Positions 1 to 9,474 are shown, counted from the first letter of the stretch. The stretch: DNA of 21,838 nucleotides from Gnetum montanum (GCA_015680685.1 MNCI01028301.1:366109-387946), one strand, 5' to 3'. The notes: generated by a model not told the origin, from the letters alone. Made by a program: numbers and translations.

Positions 1-2
1 AC

Positions 3-470
3 GCATGCCTTAGGATCCACGATCTTTCCTTGGAAATTTCTAAGATAAACATTTGTAAAAAGATCAAGAAGAGGAAAGTTCCATGCATCACATACAGTGA
101 TTCATTGGGTGATGACATGGAGGGATGCTCATCTCCTCCATGTAACAGGTGTGCTCTTGAAATTTTGAAATAAAGATGTCTATATGTAGCAACAACACAA
201 CAAGTAGTAGACACCCCGTGGTTGATAGCTACTCAAAAGAGCAAACAAATATGCATGGAACGAATTGAGGAGACAAACCATGCCAACAATGAAGGCATAG
301 ACACATTGGAATATGAGCGTCGCCAACTTCCACCCCTTAATTTAAGATCATCAATTGGGAGAAGTTGGACACTTCTTAGAAATTCAAATAGGCGCATTAT
401 TTCGGATCTCTCCCTTTCCACTCAGTCATGGGGGAGATGGCCACCTATGCTAATCATATGGGGCCCTTAG
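3..470 (+). pseudogene. Broken open frame of unknown identity
   Basis: One reading frame stays open across this stretch except for a single TAA at 171-173, giving about 155 codons. The first part is lysine-rich, followed by a short cysteine-containing segment (Cys-Asn-Arg-Cys). The second part is rich in Arg, Ser and Asn and ends at a TAG at 468-470. I recognise no family and see no start codon that must be used, so the frame may begin outside the window. It lies upstream of a purine tract and LTR A in the same orientation, so it could be the 3' end of an internal coding region of that element; this is inference. A chance open frame is the main alternative. Confidence 0.25.
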
Positions 471-1160
471 TTCTTTTTTGATTTTTGTTTTACACATTTT
501 TGTTTTACATGTTTTTGTTTTACAACTTTATTTAACTTGTTTTTTGTTTTACAACTTTCTTTAACTTTTCTTGTTTTTGTTTTACAACATCGTTATACTT
601 TTCCATTGTGTATGTGTGTGTGTGTGTGTATCCACCCTGTAAGTTTTTCACCCAATAAGTGTTCGGAATGATGGTATGAACTATTTTCATATTGATTGCT
701 AATGTTTGGTTTTTACCTTTAAGTCACAATGTTGATACTAAGGTATGTTTCTTTTGATATGGCAGGCAATGAGTTCACTCCATCCATCCATCCACCAAGT
801 TCTATGGTCTCTCTCAGCTTGAAAATGTACAGTCCTCTTCTAATAAGAAATTTAATGAATCGGTGACCAGGCATTTCTCAAACTAAGGAAGGACTCAAGG
901 ATTGAAACGGGTGTGACTTCAAGGGAACTTGATGCTTTTGTGTTGGCCATTCTCTTGGGTGCTTGGATGTTTTCTTTTTGAGTTTTCTCGCCGTTCTGAT
1001 GTTACCCCAATTATCGGAAGCTGAGATAAGAAAAATAAAAAGTCTTTGCATGGTGTGATTCTCACGCAAAAAAACACAAACAAAAAAAAAGAGAAAGAAG
1101 AAAAGAAAAAAGTGAGAATTCAAAGCACACCCCTTAGATGAAATAAACTTGGGCTACAAG
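471..1160. repeat. Low-complexity spacer with short tandem motifs
   Basis: No gene is visible. The octamer GTTTTACA starts at 487, 502, 517, 546 and 579 within T-rich DNA, so the first three copies are spaced exactly 15 bases. A TG dinucleotide run lies at 613-629, a short CCAT run at about 780-793, and an A/G-only tract at about 1080-1112. These are simple-sequence features typical of the 3' untranslated part of plant LTR elements or of ordinary intergenic DNA. Confidence 0.6.
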
Positions 1161-1168
1161 CACTGGTT

Positions 1169-1540
1169 ATGGAATCAAAGATGTTCCCTCTAACTAAGGC
1201 CCTTCTTACTTTCCATTCTCTCCTTTGTTTCGTCAGAATGGTGGTGACTCTTGGGGAAGGCATCCTTGTTATCCAAGTGGATGGTTTAGCTGAATGCATT
1301 GATGTGAAGTCACTGGATGTGGTTGGTTTGAGGCTAGACTTGGAATGGGATTTTCTAAGTCACATTAATCATAAACTAAATAAGGGGTTGTACACCACCT
1401 TGTTCTTGAGATTCCGTTCCATTCTATTCTCTACATCCTTCTCTCCATTGTTCACCTCATTGTCGGTTGTATCATTAGTGTATATATTTTGGTTGATGCA
1501 TTATTTTCTTTTTGGTAAATTCTTGTGGTTAAGACTTTAA
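1169..1540 (+). other. Uncharacterised 123-codon open frame, probably fortuitous
   Basis: An ATG-started frame of 123 codons without interruption. The product would be rich in Leu, Phe and Ser, with hydrophobic stretches near residues 10-35 and 85-120 that could pass for membrane segments. No motif is recognisable, and the surrounding DNA is low-complexity. It sits between the broken frame at 3-470 and the purine tract of LTR A, a position where some plant Ty3/gypsy elements carry an extra frame, but nothing in the sequence ties it to such a protein. It is listed only because it is the longest unbroken plus-strand frame in the first 12 kb. Confidence 0.15.
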
Positions 1541-2381
1541 CTCTTGTTCCAAATGACATTCCCAGAGCCTACGGACTCTTTGAATGTGGGTTTGTCAGGG
1601 CATTAAGGGCATGAGCCTACTTTGGGGAGGACCCACTAACATTCCTATTTGGTGCACCAGTTAACTTCTTTTCTCTAACATTTTTGCAATTAATTTTATT
1701 TTGTTCATTACCATCTTGACATCCATTTCCTCGATGCTATAGTTATCCCTTTTTATCTATCTTTCTTACTCCTTTGCTTTCTCCATTCTAACGCTACCGG
1801 AGGTTCGCGATTAGTCATGGGGGTATGGGGCTCGATTTTTTAGATTTTCTCCTAGCCCCAAATTTTTTGATTTTCTTCCTAACCCCTACACCTTCAGTAG
1901 TCACCATTAATATATCTCCCGATCCATATTAGCCATACCACAACCTAGCCAATGAACTTACACCAAAGCAAGGTATTAACTACATTGAAATTCATTTACC
2001 CTTGCTAATATAAGATTACGTTGTGTGTGCAGATGGCAATCATGCAACAATGGATTGGATCTGGATGGAACACATGGAATGGAGCAACGTTGGAAGTAGC
2101 TATGCAAGGATCAAGATCGATGGCACGCTTACCGATGGACAACGGAAGATGAAATCTTGGCGTTGGCTGCAGCAACACATCTTTTTCTCTCTCTCTTTCT
2201 CAGCTGCCAACTAAGGCCTGATGTCATTGTAATAAGGTGTTCACCCTTGTTGTCATGAACACCAGTTTTGTCAAGTCTTGTAATGATGATCTGTTCACAT
2301 GTCATCCCATTAGTTTCATTCCCCTCAATAATCCCATACATTCCCAATATTTTTGTAAGGAACTTGAGGATGAATTTTCAT
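1541..2381. other. Non-coding stretch before LTR A
   Basis: No coding region is supportable here. The notable element is a 17-base sequence at 1811-1827 that recurs exactly at 2382-2398, where it abuts the start of LTR A. An imperfect repeat of a T-rich 'gattttctcctagcccc'-like phrase lies at about 1835-1890. The rest looks like 3' untranslated sequence of the upstream element. Confidence 0.5.
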
Positions 2382-2383
2382 TT

Positions 2384-2396
2384 AGTCATGGGGGTA
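2384..2396 (+). promoter_or_regulatory. Candidate polypurine tract of the LTR A element
   Basis: AGTCATGGGGGTA lies immediately 5' of the TG that opens LTR A. In LTR retrotransposons a purine-rich tract at this place primes plus-strand DNA synthesis. The tract is short and interrupted by TC and T, so the call rests on position and on the G run. Its presence, with no primer binding site after LTR A, suggests that LTR A is a 3' LTR. Confidence 0.5.
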
Positions 2397-2453
2397 TGAT
2401 GAGATGCGATATCACATAGGCCACGATATCGCGTCGTCCCCTGCCGCCAAGTC

Positions 2454-2461
2454 TATAAATA
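2454..2461 (+). promoter_or_regulatory. TATA box of LTR A
   Basis: TATAAATA about 57 bases into the LTR, inside a 15-base block conserved exactly in LTR B. It marks the expected U3 promoter. Two GATATC palindromes sit just upstream at 2408-2413 and 2425-2430. Confidence 0.65.
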
Positions 2462-2628
2462 AGAGGTGGCTTTCCCTTGTTTCCTCATCCTGGGCTAGAA
2501 GTAGGGAAACTCTGGTAGATTGATCACTCCAGAGATGGAATATTTTCCATGTGCCCCGCAGTAGGAGTCCTAAAGTGAATGGATCTTTATTTGAGCAACA
2601 TTGTACCTGAACATAAGTTGTGTACGGT

Positions 2629-2634
2629 AATAAA
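2629..2634 (+). promoter_or_regulatory. Polyadenylation signal of LTR A
   Basis: AATAAA followed by GA, about 175 bases after the TATA box. LTR B has AATAAAGA at the corresponding place (20547), about 196 bases after its own TATA box. The conserved spacing supports its use as the R-region poly(A) signal. Confidence 0.55.
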
Positions 2635-3546
2635 GACGAACTTCCTAGATAAACCTTGTAGTGCATGGAATAGGATTTTATTTATTGCTTTCTCTCTCAC
2701 CCTTAAACTCCTAGAATGCGAAATGAGTATGACTTGATTACGAGCATCTAAGGATGTGTACGGATAGTCAAGGAATCAGCTGCTCATCGCAACATGGTAT
2801 GAGTATGACCTGATTATGAGCATATAGTGTGACTACTTGGTAACCCAGTGGCATATCCAGGATCTGCACTTGGTAATCCCAATGGTAGTCGTGCACAAGG
2901 ATGTGTACGGTTAGTCAAGGAATCGGTTGCTCATCACACTTAGGCTAGATTAGCTTTCTCAACCCTTTCCTCCTAGATAAGTGTCTTAGTATGACCACTT
3001 TGAGCACATGTGTTACACATGGTGATCCTAGTAATGATTAGCGTTTGGTAGCCACAGTTGCATCAGTTCAGGGTGTGTACGGTAAGTGGGAACGAATGTT
3101 GATGCTAGGTAATTTAGACTTAGTTCATTAGTTAGAGTTAGTTAGTTTCTTCAACCCTTCACCTCCATAGCATAGGAGATAAAACATAAAAGACCATAAA
3201 AATCATATACCTCGGACTTACTTAACCATACACCGTGACAACCACAAGTAAGTCTAGGAAGACAACGAATGATTAACCCCAAGTGTTCCATGGGGCATGT
3301 AGGCACTTAGTCTGCGGAGTTCAACCAGATCGTGCGTGCTACACTCGTTTCGTATGGTTGAGTGTAGGGGTACCTCGCCACTCATCAAAAGTGTTCATAA
3401 CATACATAGCCATGGTCAAACTATGTGGAAAAAATGTCAAAAAAATAAGAACAACTATCTATAACATAGTCTTGGATAACATTATCCATCAACATGAAAA
3501 TAAAAGTAATATAGCTAACAAGCTGAAAATGAGTAGATGGGGGATG

Positions 3547-3621
3547 CTAAGGGGCATCTAGAGGAGGAAGTGGTGGATCATCTCCACCCTCACTACTAGG
3601 GTTGCCAATGTCTCTTGATGA
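3547..3621 (-). pseudogene. Terminal exon of the eroded minus-strand gene
   Basis: It follows the acceptor GTATTTTAG and reads SSRDIGNPSSEGGDDPPLPP then LDAP and a TAG complementary to 3547-3549. Twenty-four codons with no internal stop and an acidic, proline-rich character look like a natural C-terminus. It lies 160 bases from the end of LTR A and is convergent with it. Confidence 0.4.
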
Positions 3622-3707
3622 CTAAAATACAACAAAACATAGCCAGTTAATGACCAATAGCCAAAATCATAACTTAAAACAAAAACTAGACATAAAATAC
3701 ATCTAAC

Positions 3708-4528
3708 TTGTGTGGATTCTAGCTCCATAACTTTTGAGGCTAGATGTGGGAAGGCCTTCCTCCAAACGATGGTGGATCTAGTCCTTCATCATGTTGACCT
3801 AGTCAACATCTTCAAGATCAAAATTGAAAAGGAAGCTAGTCCTATCTACCATAGTCCAAGTAGATGGCTCTCAAGTAATAGTAGCCATAGAAGTCTTTCT
3901 TTTAATAGTGGTAATTTAAGGAGTAGGGGATTGCTCCACCATGAGAGTACTCTCAAAAAGCTAAGAAGCACTCTGTGCCTGGATTCCCTGGATGAATAGC
4001 TTTCTCTTGTGTTGTTCAACTGACTCCTCCTTGAGCCACTTTAGGTAGGCCCCACGATCTACCCTGTATTATTGCTTATGGGCCTTTTGTTTCTTACCCC
4101 ACTCTAGGACCCAAGCATAGTGATCTTTCCAATCCTTAATCTTCTAGGAGATGATGTCCATCTACATCTATTATTCTACCATCTCCTGTAAATTGCTACT
4201 TTGTCCCAAATGGTATGCCAATAGTGGATCCACATGATCTCTTTGGTTCACAAATCCCCTAAGATAGCCACATGGGCTTTCATAAAGGCCTTGTGATCTT
4301 GGAGATCTCTAATCATCTTATCCTGCCATTGAGTCTTCTCCCTTAACACAACTTCCTCCCATAGGAATTCATTAGACCTCTCTAGCTCCCATGAAGTTTT
4401 TGCACACCGCATTGCTAGATCAGTAGCAATCTTGTACAACTTCAAGGGTATACTAGATACATCGAAGGGAAGCTTAGGCAAGGAGTCAATTTCCATGTCT
4501 CAACTGGAGTCCCACTCCATAGAAGGCA
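3708..4528 (-). pseudogene. Exon 8 of the eroded minus-strand gene, coiled-coil region
   Basis: It starts at 4528 after GCTTATGTAG. An 82-codon open piece (4496-4248) reads from MEIDSLPKLPFDV into a charged helical segment, LREKTQWQDKMIRDLQDHKA. After a frame change near 4250 it continues with DWKDHYAWVLEWGKKQKAHK, GAYLKWLKEESVEQHKRKLF and IQGIQAQSAS. The heptad-like spacing of Leu, Met and Trp with many Glu, Lys and Gln suggests a coiled coil. It ends around 3708 at CACACAA/GTTAGATG. The last junction does not close in phase, so an indel or a different donor is likely. Confidence 0.5.
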
Positions 4529-4630
4529 CTACATAAGCATGAAATACAACCATAAATAGAATATACAACCTAAGATAGCCATAACACAAACATAGCCAAG
4601 CAATTGAGACATATAAAACAAAGTCCTTAC

Positions 4631-4768
4631 CTATCTTAGGTGCAACCTATTGTAACTAGTCCATGATGTCCTTAACCATTCCATGCATGAACTCCACTTT
4701 GTTTGGGATCTTAATCTATGGTTTTGCATGAAACTTAGGGATCGGGTGCTGAACTAGTGGCTTAGGAA
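4631..4768 (-). pseudogene. Exon 7 of the eroded minus-strand gene
   Basis: It begins after GCTTATGGTAG and reads VPKPLVQHPIPKFHAKP, a stop, then IKIPNKVEFMHGMVKDIMD, and ends APKI before the donor AAGATAG/GTAAGGAC. The codon split at the 3' end (G/TG) joins in frame to the next exon's MEWDSS...MEIDSLPKLP, so this junction is phase-consistent. Confidence 0.55.
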
Positions 4769-4862
4769 CTACCATAAGCATAAAAATCATTGAAGGGTTA
4801 GGATGAAAACTAAAATTAAGCAATAGGATATAACGAGAGTGTTAAGCCATAGGCATACAAGG

Positions 4863-5028
4863 CTTGTCTTTTTTCTTCTTCTTCTTCTAGAATGATGATG
4901 GGGGATGTACCCAACACTATCTCATTGAACAAAGCATCTAGATCATTTATGTCTACCTCAGGTTGTTATAGAAGTGCCTCTTCCACATGCCTTTGTTCTT
5001 CCTTTGCAACAACTTGGATTACCAAGGC
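4863..5028 (-). pseudogene. Exon 6 of the eroded minus-strand gene
   Basis: It begins after the acceptor TATAAGTGTCAG and reads ALVIQVVAKEEQRHVEEALL, a stop, QPEVDINDLDALFNEIVLG, and an acidic run EEEEEKR. The donor has lost its GT (CAAG/CC), but using that point gives a split codon (G/TT) that continues correctly into the next exon. The Glu run is encoded by a GAA microsatellite (plus 4871-4890), which could have expanded. Confidence 0.5.
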
Positions 5029-5139
5029 CTGACACTTATATACAATCATAGCACATAGAAAACTAATTAGCATATGAAATCATAACATAACCATGAACTT
5101 TAAAATAGCCAAGCATAGATAAAGCATACTTGTAACTAC

Positions 5140-6183
5140 TTATTGCGATGGCCTAAGCTTAAATTTAAGCTTCTTTGGGGTTGGTTGATGTGATGCTGGT
5201 GGTGCTTCTTCCATGGACCTCTTAAGTTTCTCTTTGGTTGTCCCTTTAGCCTTCCTATGTCATCATTTGATCTCCAAGATGCTCACTAGAAGCATCAGAG
5301 GCTCCTCATCATTTGTGCTATCAAGGGACTCATACCACCTACCATCAAGCTCCTTGGTGGTGATGGACAATGTATCATCCATCCCCTCTAGTTCTAGGCA
5401 TGCACCCTTGGATAAATGTGCTTTATCCAAGGCTTAGAAAGTTGGCTTGGGTCTTGGGGAATCCATCACCCATTCCTATACACCACTAGAAACTCCACAA
5501 ACCTCTTCAAATAACCTGAAAAAAATGCAAAATGCATGTGGATTATTGTAGAGGTGTCCACATGAAGTCTAAGGATCTCCTCTTGAAGCCCAATAGCCAA
5601 AGTAGCTATTTAGTTGAACTTGGTGTCACCCATTAGGACCTTATAAAACTTTCACCCCTACACGATGCCAATCACCTTCTTTTGTGATAATGGTTTGGAA
5701 AACCCACAAGACCTAAACAAGGGATATGATTCCTTTGCATTAGGGTTCTTAGAGCCATCCATGGAAATTCCAAAGTGGCCCATGTTGGCACCAAGCTGCT
5801 CCAAGACTTCCTCACAATGGCCTGATTCCTTCACTATTCTAGTGGCAAACTTTGCCCCATTAGTGGGGACACCAAATAAGTTGCAAAAGAGGCCCTCATC
5901 AATGTCCATGTTAACCTTCATGCCCTAAATGATGGTGCTAAAATGGCTAGCCTTCTCATCGAAGGAGTTGGTGACATGCAAAATCTTCATAGCAAGGATG
6001 GAAGGGATAGGTGCCATAAATACATTAAGTAAACATGCATGTTGGATGTTTGCTTGAATGTACTAGGCACTTGTCCCCTTAGCCATTATTGTGTTGGCAT
6101 TACCTCACCAAACTTCAGGATGAGGGTATCCTCATGACATACTTTTGAAAGTGGTATGATGACATCAGCAAAGGTGGAAGATC
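5140..6183 (-). pseudogene. Exon 5 region of the eroded minus-strand gene
   Basis: It starts with SSTFADVIIPLSKVCHEDTL and changes frame once near 6090. It then runs through a long readable part containing IQANIQHACLLNVFMAPIPS and the open piece at 5921-5658, which begins MKVNMDIDEGLFCNLFGVPT. After further stops it continues towards 5540, and a second frame change near 5515 leads into an acidic then basic part (ELEGMDDTLSITTKELDGRW; later AKGTTKEKLKRSMEE and PTPKKLKFKLRPSQ). A CAG at 5516-5518 could alternatively be an acceptor that splits this into two exons. The GLFCNLFGVP motif resembles the 'position... llglP' pattern of plant transposon-associated proteins, but only loosely. Confidence 0.5.
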
Positions 6184-6305
6184 CTGCAAAGCAAATAACC
6201 AAAGTTTAGCATCAACATAAGCAAGTTTAACTACTAGTCAAAGCAATAGAATACTTCTAGTTTTCATACTCATAAAGCATTAGAAGCTATAGCCTTTACA
6301 TTTAC

Positions 6306-6586
6306 CTTTCTTCTTCTTCTTCAATGTGGTTTGAGTAGAAGTCCCAGCGACAAGGGTTTGATCCATAGAGTTATTAGAGTCTATTCACTAGTTGTGTATT
6401 GTCTCATCATCCTTACACTTATTGTATACAAGGTTGAACCTTGTAGTGTATGCATCAATGTCCCCTCTTAACTATTGATACACAAAAATTCTAATTTGGG
6501 GGCCTTTGGTGAATTCATCTAGGGTAGTTTGAGCCATTACTAAGGTTTGATCATTAATGATCAAGCCTTGATCATTGACTTAGTAC
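6306..6586 (-). pseudogene. Exon 4 of the eroded minus-strand gene
   Basis: The exon begins after TTTATGTACTTCTTGCAG and ends at AAAG/GTAAATG. The readable protein includes VNDQGLIINDQTLVMAQTTL, then DEFTKGPQIRIFVYQ, a stop, and LRGDIDAYTTRFNLVYNKCK. It finishes in a run of five lysines. The intron that follows is 122 bases (plus 6184-6305) and ends in TTTGCTTTGCAG. The split codon G/GA continues the frame into the next exon, which is strong support that this is a former spliced gene rather than chance open frames. Confidence 0.55.
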
Positions 6587-6673
6587 CTGCAAGAAGTACA
6601 TAAAACCAATAGAGTTAGGAAAAGTAGTTCAACCAATAAATCCATAAAAACACTATAACAACTATGCTTATCC

Positions 6674-7269
6674 CTGTAGGTGATACAAAGTGCTAGGTAG
6701 GTTCTGGAGTAATGTGTGGGCTTTATGCACCACCATTAGAGTTTTGTCAACATTATACTAACTATACTTTGGCATCATCCAAATCTCTATGAGGTAACGT
6801 GGGCTAATCACGTTTGTTGCTCCCCTTGCTATCTTACTAGATGGGTTGTTAATAATAAACTTGATAATCAAGCTATATGCTTGAGGTAGTAGGGTCTCCA
6901 CTATGGCCCTAGACACATCTATAGACAAGTGTGACCATAGCATCACACTAAAGTTCTATAGGATGTAGGCAAGGAAGTCCCTTGTCCCAAATCGAAACCA
7001 TAGTAAAACCTTCCCCAACAGCATGTTAGGGAGTGGAGTATTGGCCTTGCGGTGGCCAATATAGAATAGAATGCCCGCCAACTCCATAATGATGATGATG
7101 GGCTTCAAGTAGACCCTACAAGAAGCAAAGCAAAAACATTATGACCAATTAGAATTTCTTAACCAGTTTGGAAAAACATCCTAGTCGAAGGTGAAATTAG
7201 CCTTTGTAAGAAGCTCTAAGGTGTTTATCTAAATTGGCTTAAGAAATTCCATAGAAAAGAATTATTGCA
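6674..7269 (-). pseudogene. Exons 2-3 of the eroded minus-strand gene
   Basis: From about 7269 a segment reads FFSMEFLKPI, stop, INTLELLTKANFTFD, stop, DVFPNWLR. After an acceptor (TTGCTTTGCTTCTTGTAG, exon from 7115) a long helical, hydrophobic stretch follows, including MELAGILFYIGHRKANTPLP and LLGKVLLWFRFGTRDFLAYI. An open piece covers 6946-6758 with LWSHLSIDVSRAIVETLLPQ. The donor after exon 2 is not clear, and the 26-40 base gap before exon 3 is too short for an intron, so the two may be one exon with an indel. The 3' donor near 6674 reads GG rather than GT. No family is recognised. Confidence 0.45.
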
Positions 7270-7559
7270 ACTTTTCATAGCCTTTTCCTTCATAGCCAAA
7301 ACTATATAGCCCAAAATTAAGCTTTAGGCTAAACCATGTCTAAACTTAGAAAAAAACATTGAAACTTAGAAAAAGACATATAGCCATATTAAAAAGCTTG
7401 TTAAAAATAGTAAAAATATTTTATGAATTTAAAACATAAATTTTACATATTTAGCAATCCCCAAGGGCATGGAAGCTAATAAGAGTAATCTCTAAGCATG
7501 TCAACTACAACCATTCCCAAATGGGTGAAGTGCTACAACCATGATATAGCCATAACTAA

Positions 7560-8250
7560 AAATTTATGAGAAATTCATCCAAGCTTTGATTTTAGTGATT
7601 CTACCATGAAAAGAATACTAAAGTAACAATATTTGCAGCCATGACCATTAAAACTAGAGATACATAACTATTTTTACAAGAGACATAGATAAATCTAGCA
7701 AAAATCGTAGTCGTCACCATTAATTGCCTTTCACGCAAGGTTGGTAAAAAAATTGTCAAAAGTTCGTTTAAGCTCCAAATGAAGTGATTCTACCACAATT
7801 TGAAAGCTTAAATAGAGCCCTACATATCCATACTTAATAAAAATTCAAAACCATTATTTTTTATGTAAACAAAATTCATCAATTTGGATAAAAATTTAAA
7901 AATGGCATAAATCACCTTTTGATATAGGTCTAATGAAAAATTCATTAAAAATTCATTTCAAGTCCAATTGAAGTGAATCCACATTCGTTGGAAAGTTGAA
8001 TCCATGAACTACCTAGAAATGACCAAAAAATAGCCAAATATCTTACCTTTTTCGTAGAAAATATTTGTGAACTTATATGAAATTTTAAAAATGGCATGAA
8101 AAGCGTGACTACATGTCCTTAGGAAAACAACCATAACTTCATCATTATTAATCCAAAATAAATAAAAAATAGTCATAGGAAAGCTTAAACATAGGGATAA
8201 AAACCCATAACATCAAATTGTAAAAATATATATCTTTTTTCCTAATAAGA
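7560..8250. repeat. Short tandem array, about four 189-bp units
   Basis: A phrase like 'ttcatttaagctccaaatgaagtgattctacc', in diverged form, has its 'agctcc' position at 7582, 7771, 7961 and about 8149, giving spacings of 189, 190 and 188. A linked 'gaaagctt' piece follows 34 bases later in at least units 2 and 4. The array falls inside the presumed first intron of the minus-strand gene. The surrounding AT-rich DNA holds no gene. Confidence 0.45.
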
Positions 8251-8693
8251 AATACACAATGTTGCTTGCTTTTTTCATTCAAAAAGCTTAAAATTGATAA
8301 AGTCTAATTCGACATAGCCTTAAAAGAATAGCTAAAACAGCCAAAATAACTCATACCCATTAGAAAACACACCAAAATAATGGGGTATAATTTCATTAGA
8401 ATTAAATTTTATCAAACATTAATTCCTAGATTTGAAAAAACGATTCTACCCAAAATTTTGGGAAAAAAGCATGAAAACATCAAGCCTAACTTCAAAAATC
8501 AAATCTACCAAGGAAAAAACAATGAAATGACCATAGATCTACATAGAAACAACAAAAATAAGAGGTGGGATTTCATAAAAAGCTCACTTTAACCCCTCTA
8601 TTATGGTAGATCTAAGAAAAATGGCCCCACACATGGTAAGAAAAACATGAAAAATTGCTAGAAATGAAAGTAACGATGGGTAGAACTGCCTAC

Positions 8694-8821
8694 CTTGGAG
8701 TAGTGATAGATGAAGCTTGGATTGAGATTGGCCTAGGAAACCCTAATAGATTCTTTGCCTACTCATCTACCTTCTAGGTTCTAGGATTCCAACTCTTTCC
8801 CCCATGCTTTTTAGGCACCAT
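8694..8821 (-). pseudogene. Exon 1 of the eroded minus-strand gene, with start codon
   Basis: ATG is the complement of 8819-8821. The frame reads MVPKKHGGKSWNPRT, then a TAG, KVDE, another TAG, then a 23-residue stretch beginning AKNLLGFPRP. It ends at a good donor, CCAAG/GTAGGCAG, with GT at plus 8692-8693. The N-terminus is basic. The two stops could come from single changes in CAG, TGG or AAG codons. The link to the next exon is about 1.4 kb away and its phase cannot be fixed, so assigning this exon to the gene rests on strand, order and the donor site. Confidence 0.45.
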
Positions 8822-9458
8822 GGTAGGCTTAACACTAGGGATGATTGGAATCTTGGAAAAATAGGAGTTCAACATTGGCTGGAAGGAATATGGGAGGCTT
8901 CCATGTTGAAAATTGATGATATTTGCAACAAGAAATATCTACTAGAGCTCTTTTCTAATGTTTTGTTTGTGAAAAATGAAATTGTGATTGAAAACTTGCA
9001 GAATTTGACAATAAAAACCACATCTAAACCTAAACGTCCACCTCTAAACCCCAGTTGCCCATTTAGTGCCCCATAACTCCAAGTGCATGGAAGTGCATTA
9101 AGGGAAAAGTCTCTTACACACTAAGATTTTTGGGAAATAGCTTTACTTTTCAAATTGTAAACTTTGTAGGTTGTGGGCCCTACTATATGTCCTCACTCTT
9201 TGCCCAAAAATTGCATCAACATTGGGTTTTAATCCCATAAACACTTAGAAAAATAGCCATGCCTTAACTACCATGCATCTACACTAGGGATATCATAACC
9301 AACATGGATACATGCCTCCCATTTCCCAAAATCATTAAAATAGAACTATTTTACCATTTTTAGTAGCTACAACCTACCTTTTCAAAACTAGGTTCCCATA
9401 AGAAGGTTGGACATGGACAAAACTGGACAACATGGGTTTTCATGCTGTAGCAATAGTG
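8822..9458. other. Region upstream of the minus-strand gene, no gene seen
   Basis: This would be the 5' flank of the eroded minus-strand gene. A 90-codon plus-strand open frame at 8804-9076 overlaps exon 1 on the other strand and has no recognisable motif, so I do not call it a gene. I see no clear TATA box at a sensible distance upstream of the minus-strand ATG. The right end grades into the tandem array. Confidence 0.4.
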
Positions 9459-9474
9459 CCTAGTGTGGAAGAAG

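Larger units (their letters stand above)
2397..3387 (+). repeat. LTR copy A of a Ty3/gypsy family, probable 3' LTR
   Basis: The 991-bp segment opens with TGATGAGA and closes with ACTCATCA, near-perfect terminal inverted repeats with TG...CA ends. It is homologous to LTR B at 20227-21098: both share CTATAAATAAGAGGT, a downstream AATAAAG, a middle block containing 'gtgactacttggtaacccagt', and a nearly identical last 80 bases. It is longer than B mainly because part of the R/U5 region is duplicated (2723-2790 resembles parts of 2799-2938). The bases after 3387 (aaagt) show no primer site. The flanks gggta and aaagt do not match, so this is not a simple solo LTR with an intact target duplication. 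It keeps more CpG sites than B near its end, suggesting less methylation decay. Confidence 0.85.
3547..8821 (-). pseudogene. Eroded multi-exon gene of unknown function
   Basis: Reading the minus strand, coherent protein-like segments are separated by AT-rich, intron-like DNA with recognisable splice sites. Exons by eye: 8821-8694, about 7269-7141, 7115 to about 6674, 6586-6306, 6183 to about 5140, 5028 to about 4863, 4768-4631, 4528 to about 3708, and 3621-3547. Acceptors such as TTTGCTTTGCAG and GCATTTTTTTCAG-like tracts and donors such as AAAG/GTAAATG are visible. Joining 6306 to 6183 and 4631 to 4528 keeps the frame. In-frame stops and at least three frameshifts show it is dead. The protein would have a basic N-terminus, a helical middle region, an acidic/basic linker, coiled-coil-like segments and a Pro/Asp-rich C-terminus. 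I cannot name the family. The layout recalls the plant transposon-protein or plant-mobile-domain-like extra genes carried antisense in some Tat elements, but this is a weak inference; a captured host gene is possible. Confidence 0.6.

Noticed and set aside
2397-3387. LTR A as a clean solo LTR
   Set aside because: The flanking pentamers gggta and aaagt do not match, and a purine tract precedes it, so a 3' LTR of a larger, partly out-of-window element is more likely.
5665-5928. 87-codon plus-strand frame
   Set aside because: It is the antisense shadow of the minus-strand exon at 5658-5921, which fits into a coherent multi-exon reading while the plus frame does not continue on either side.
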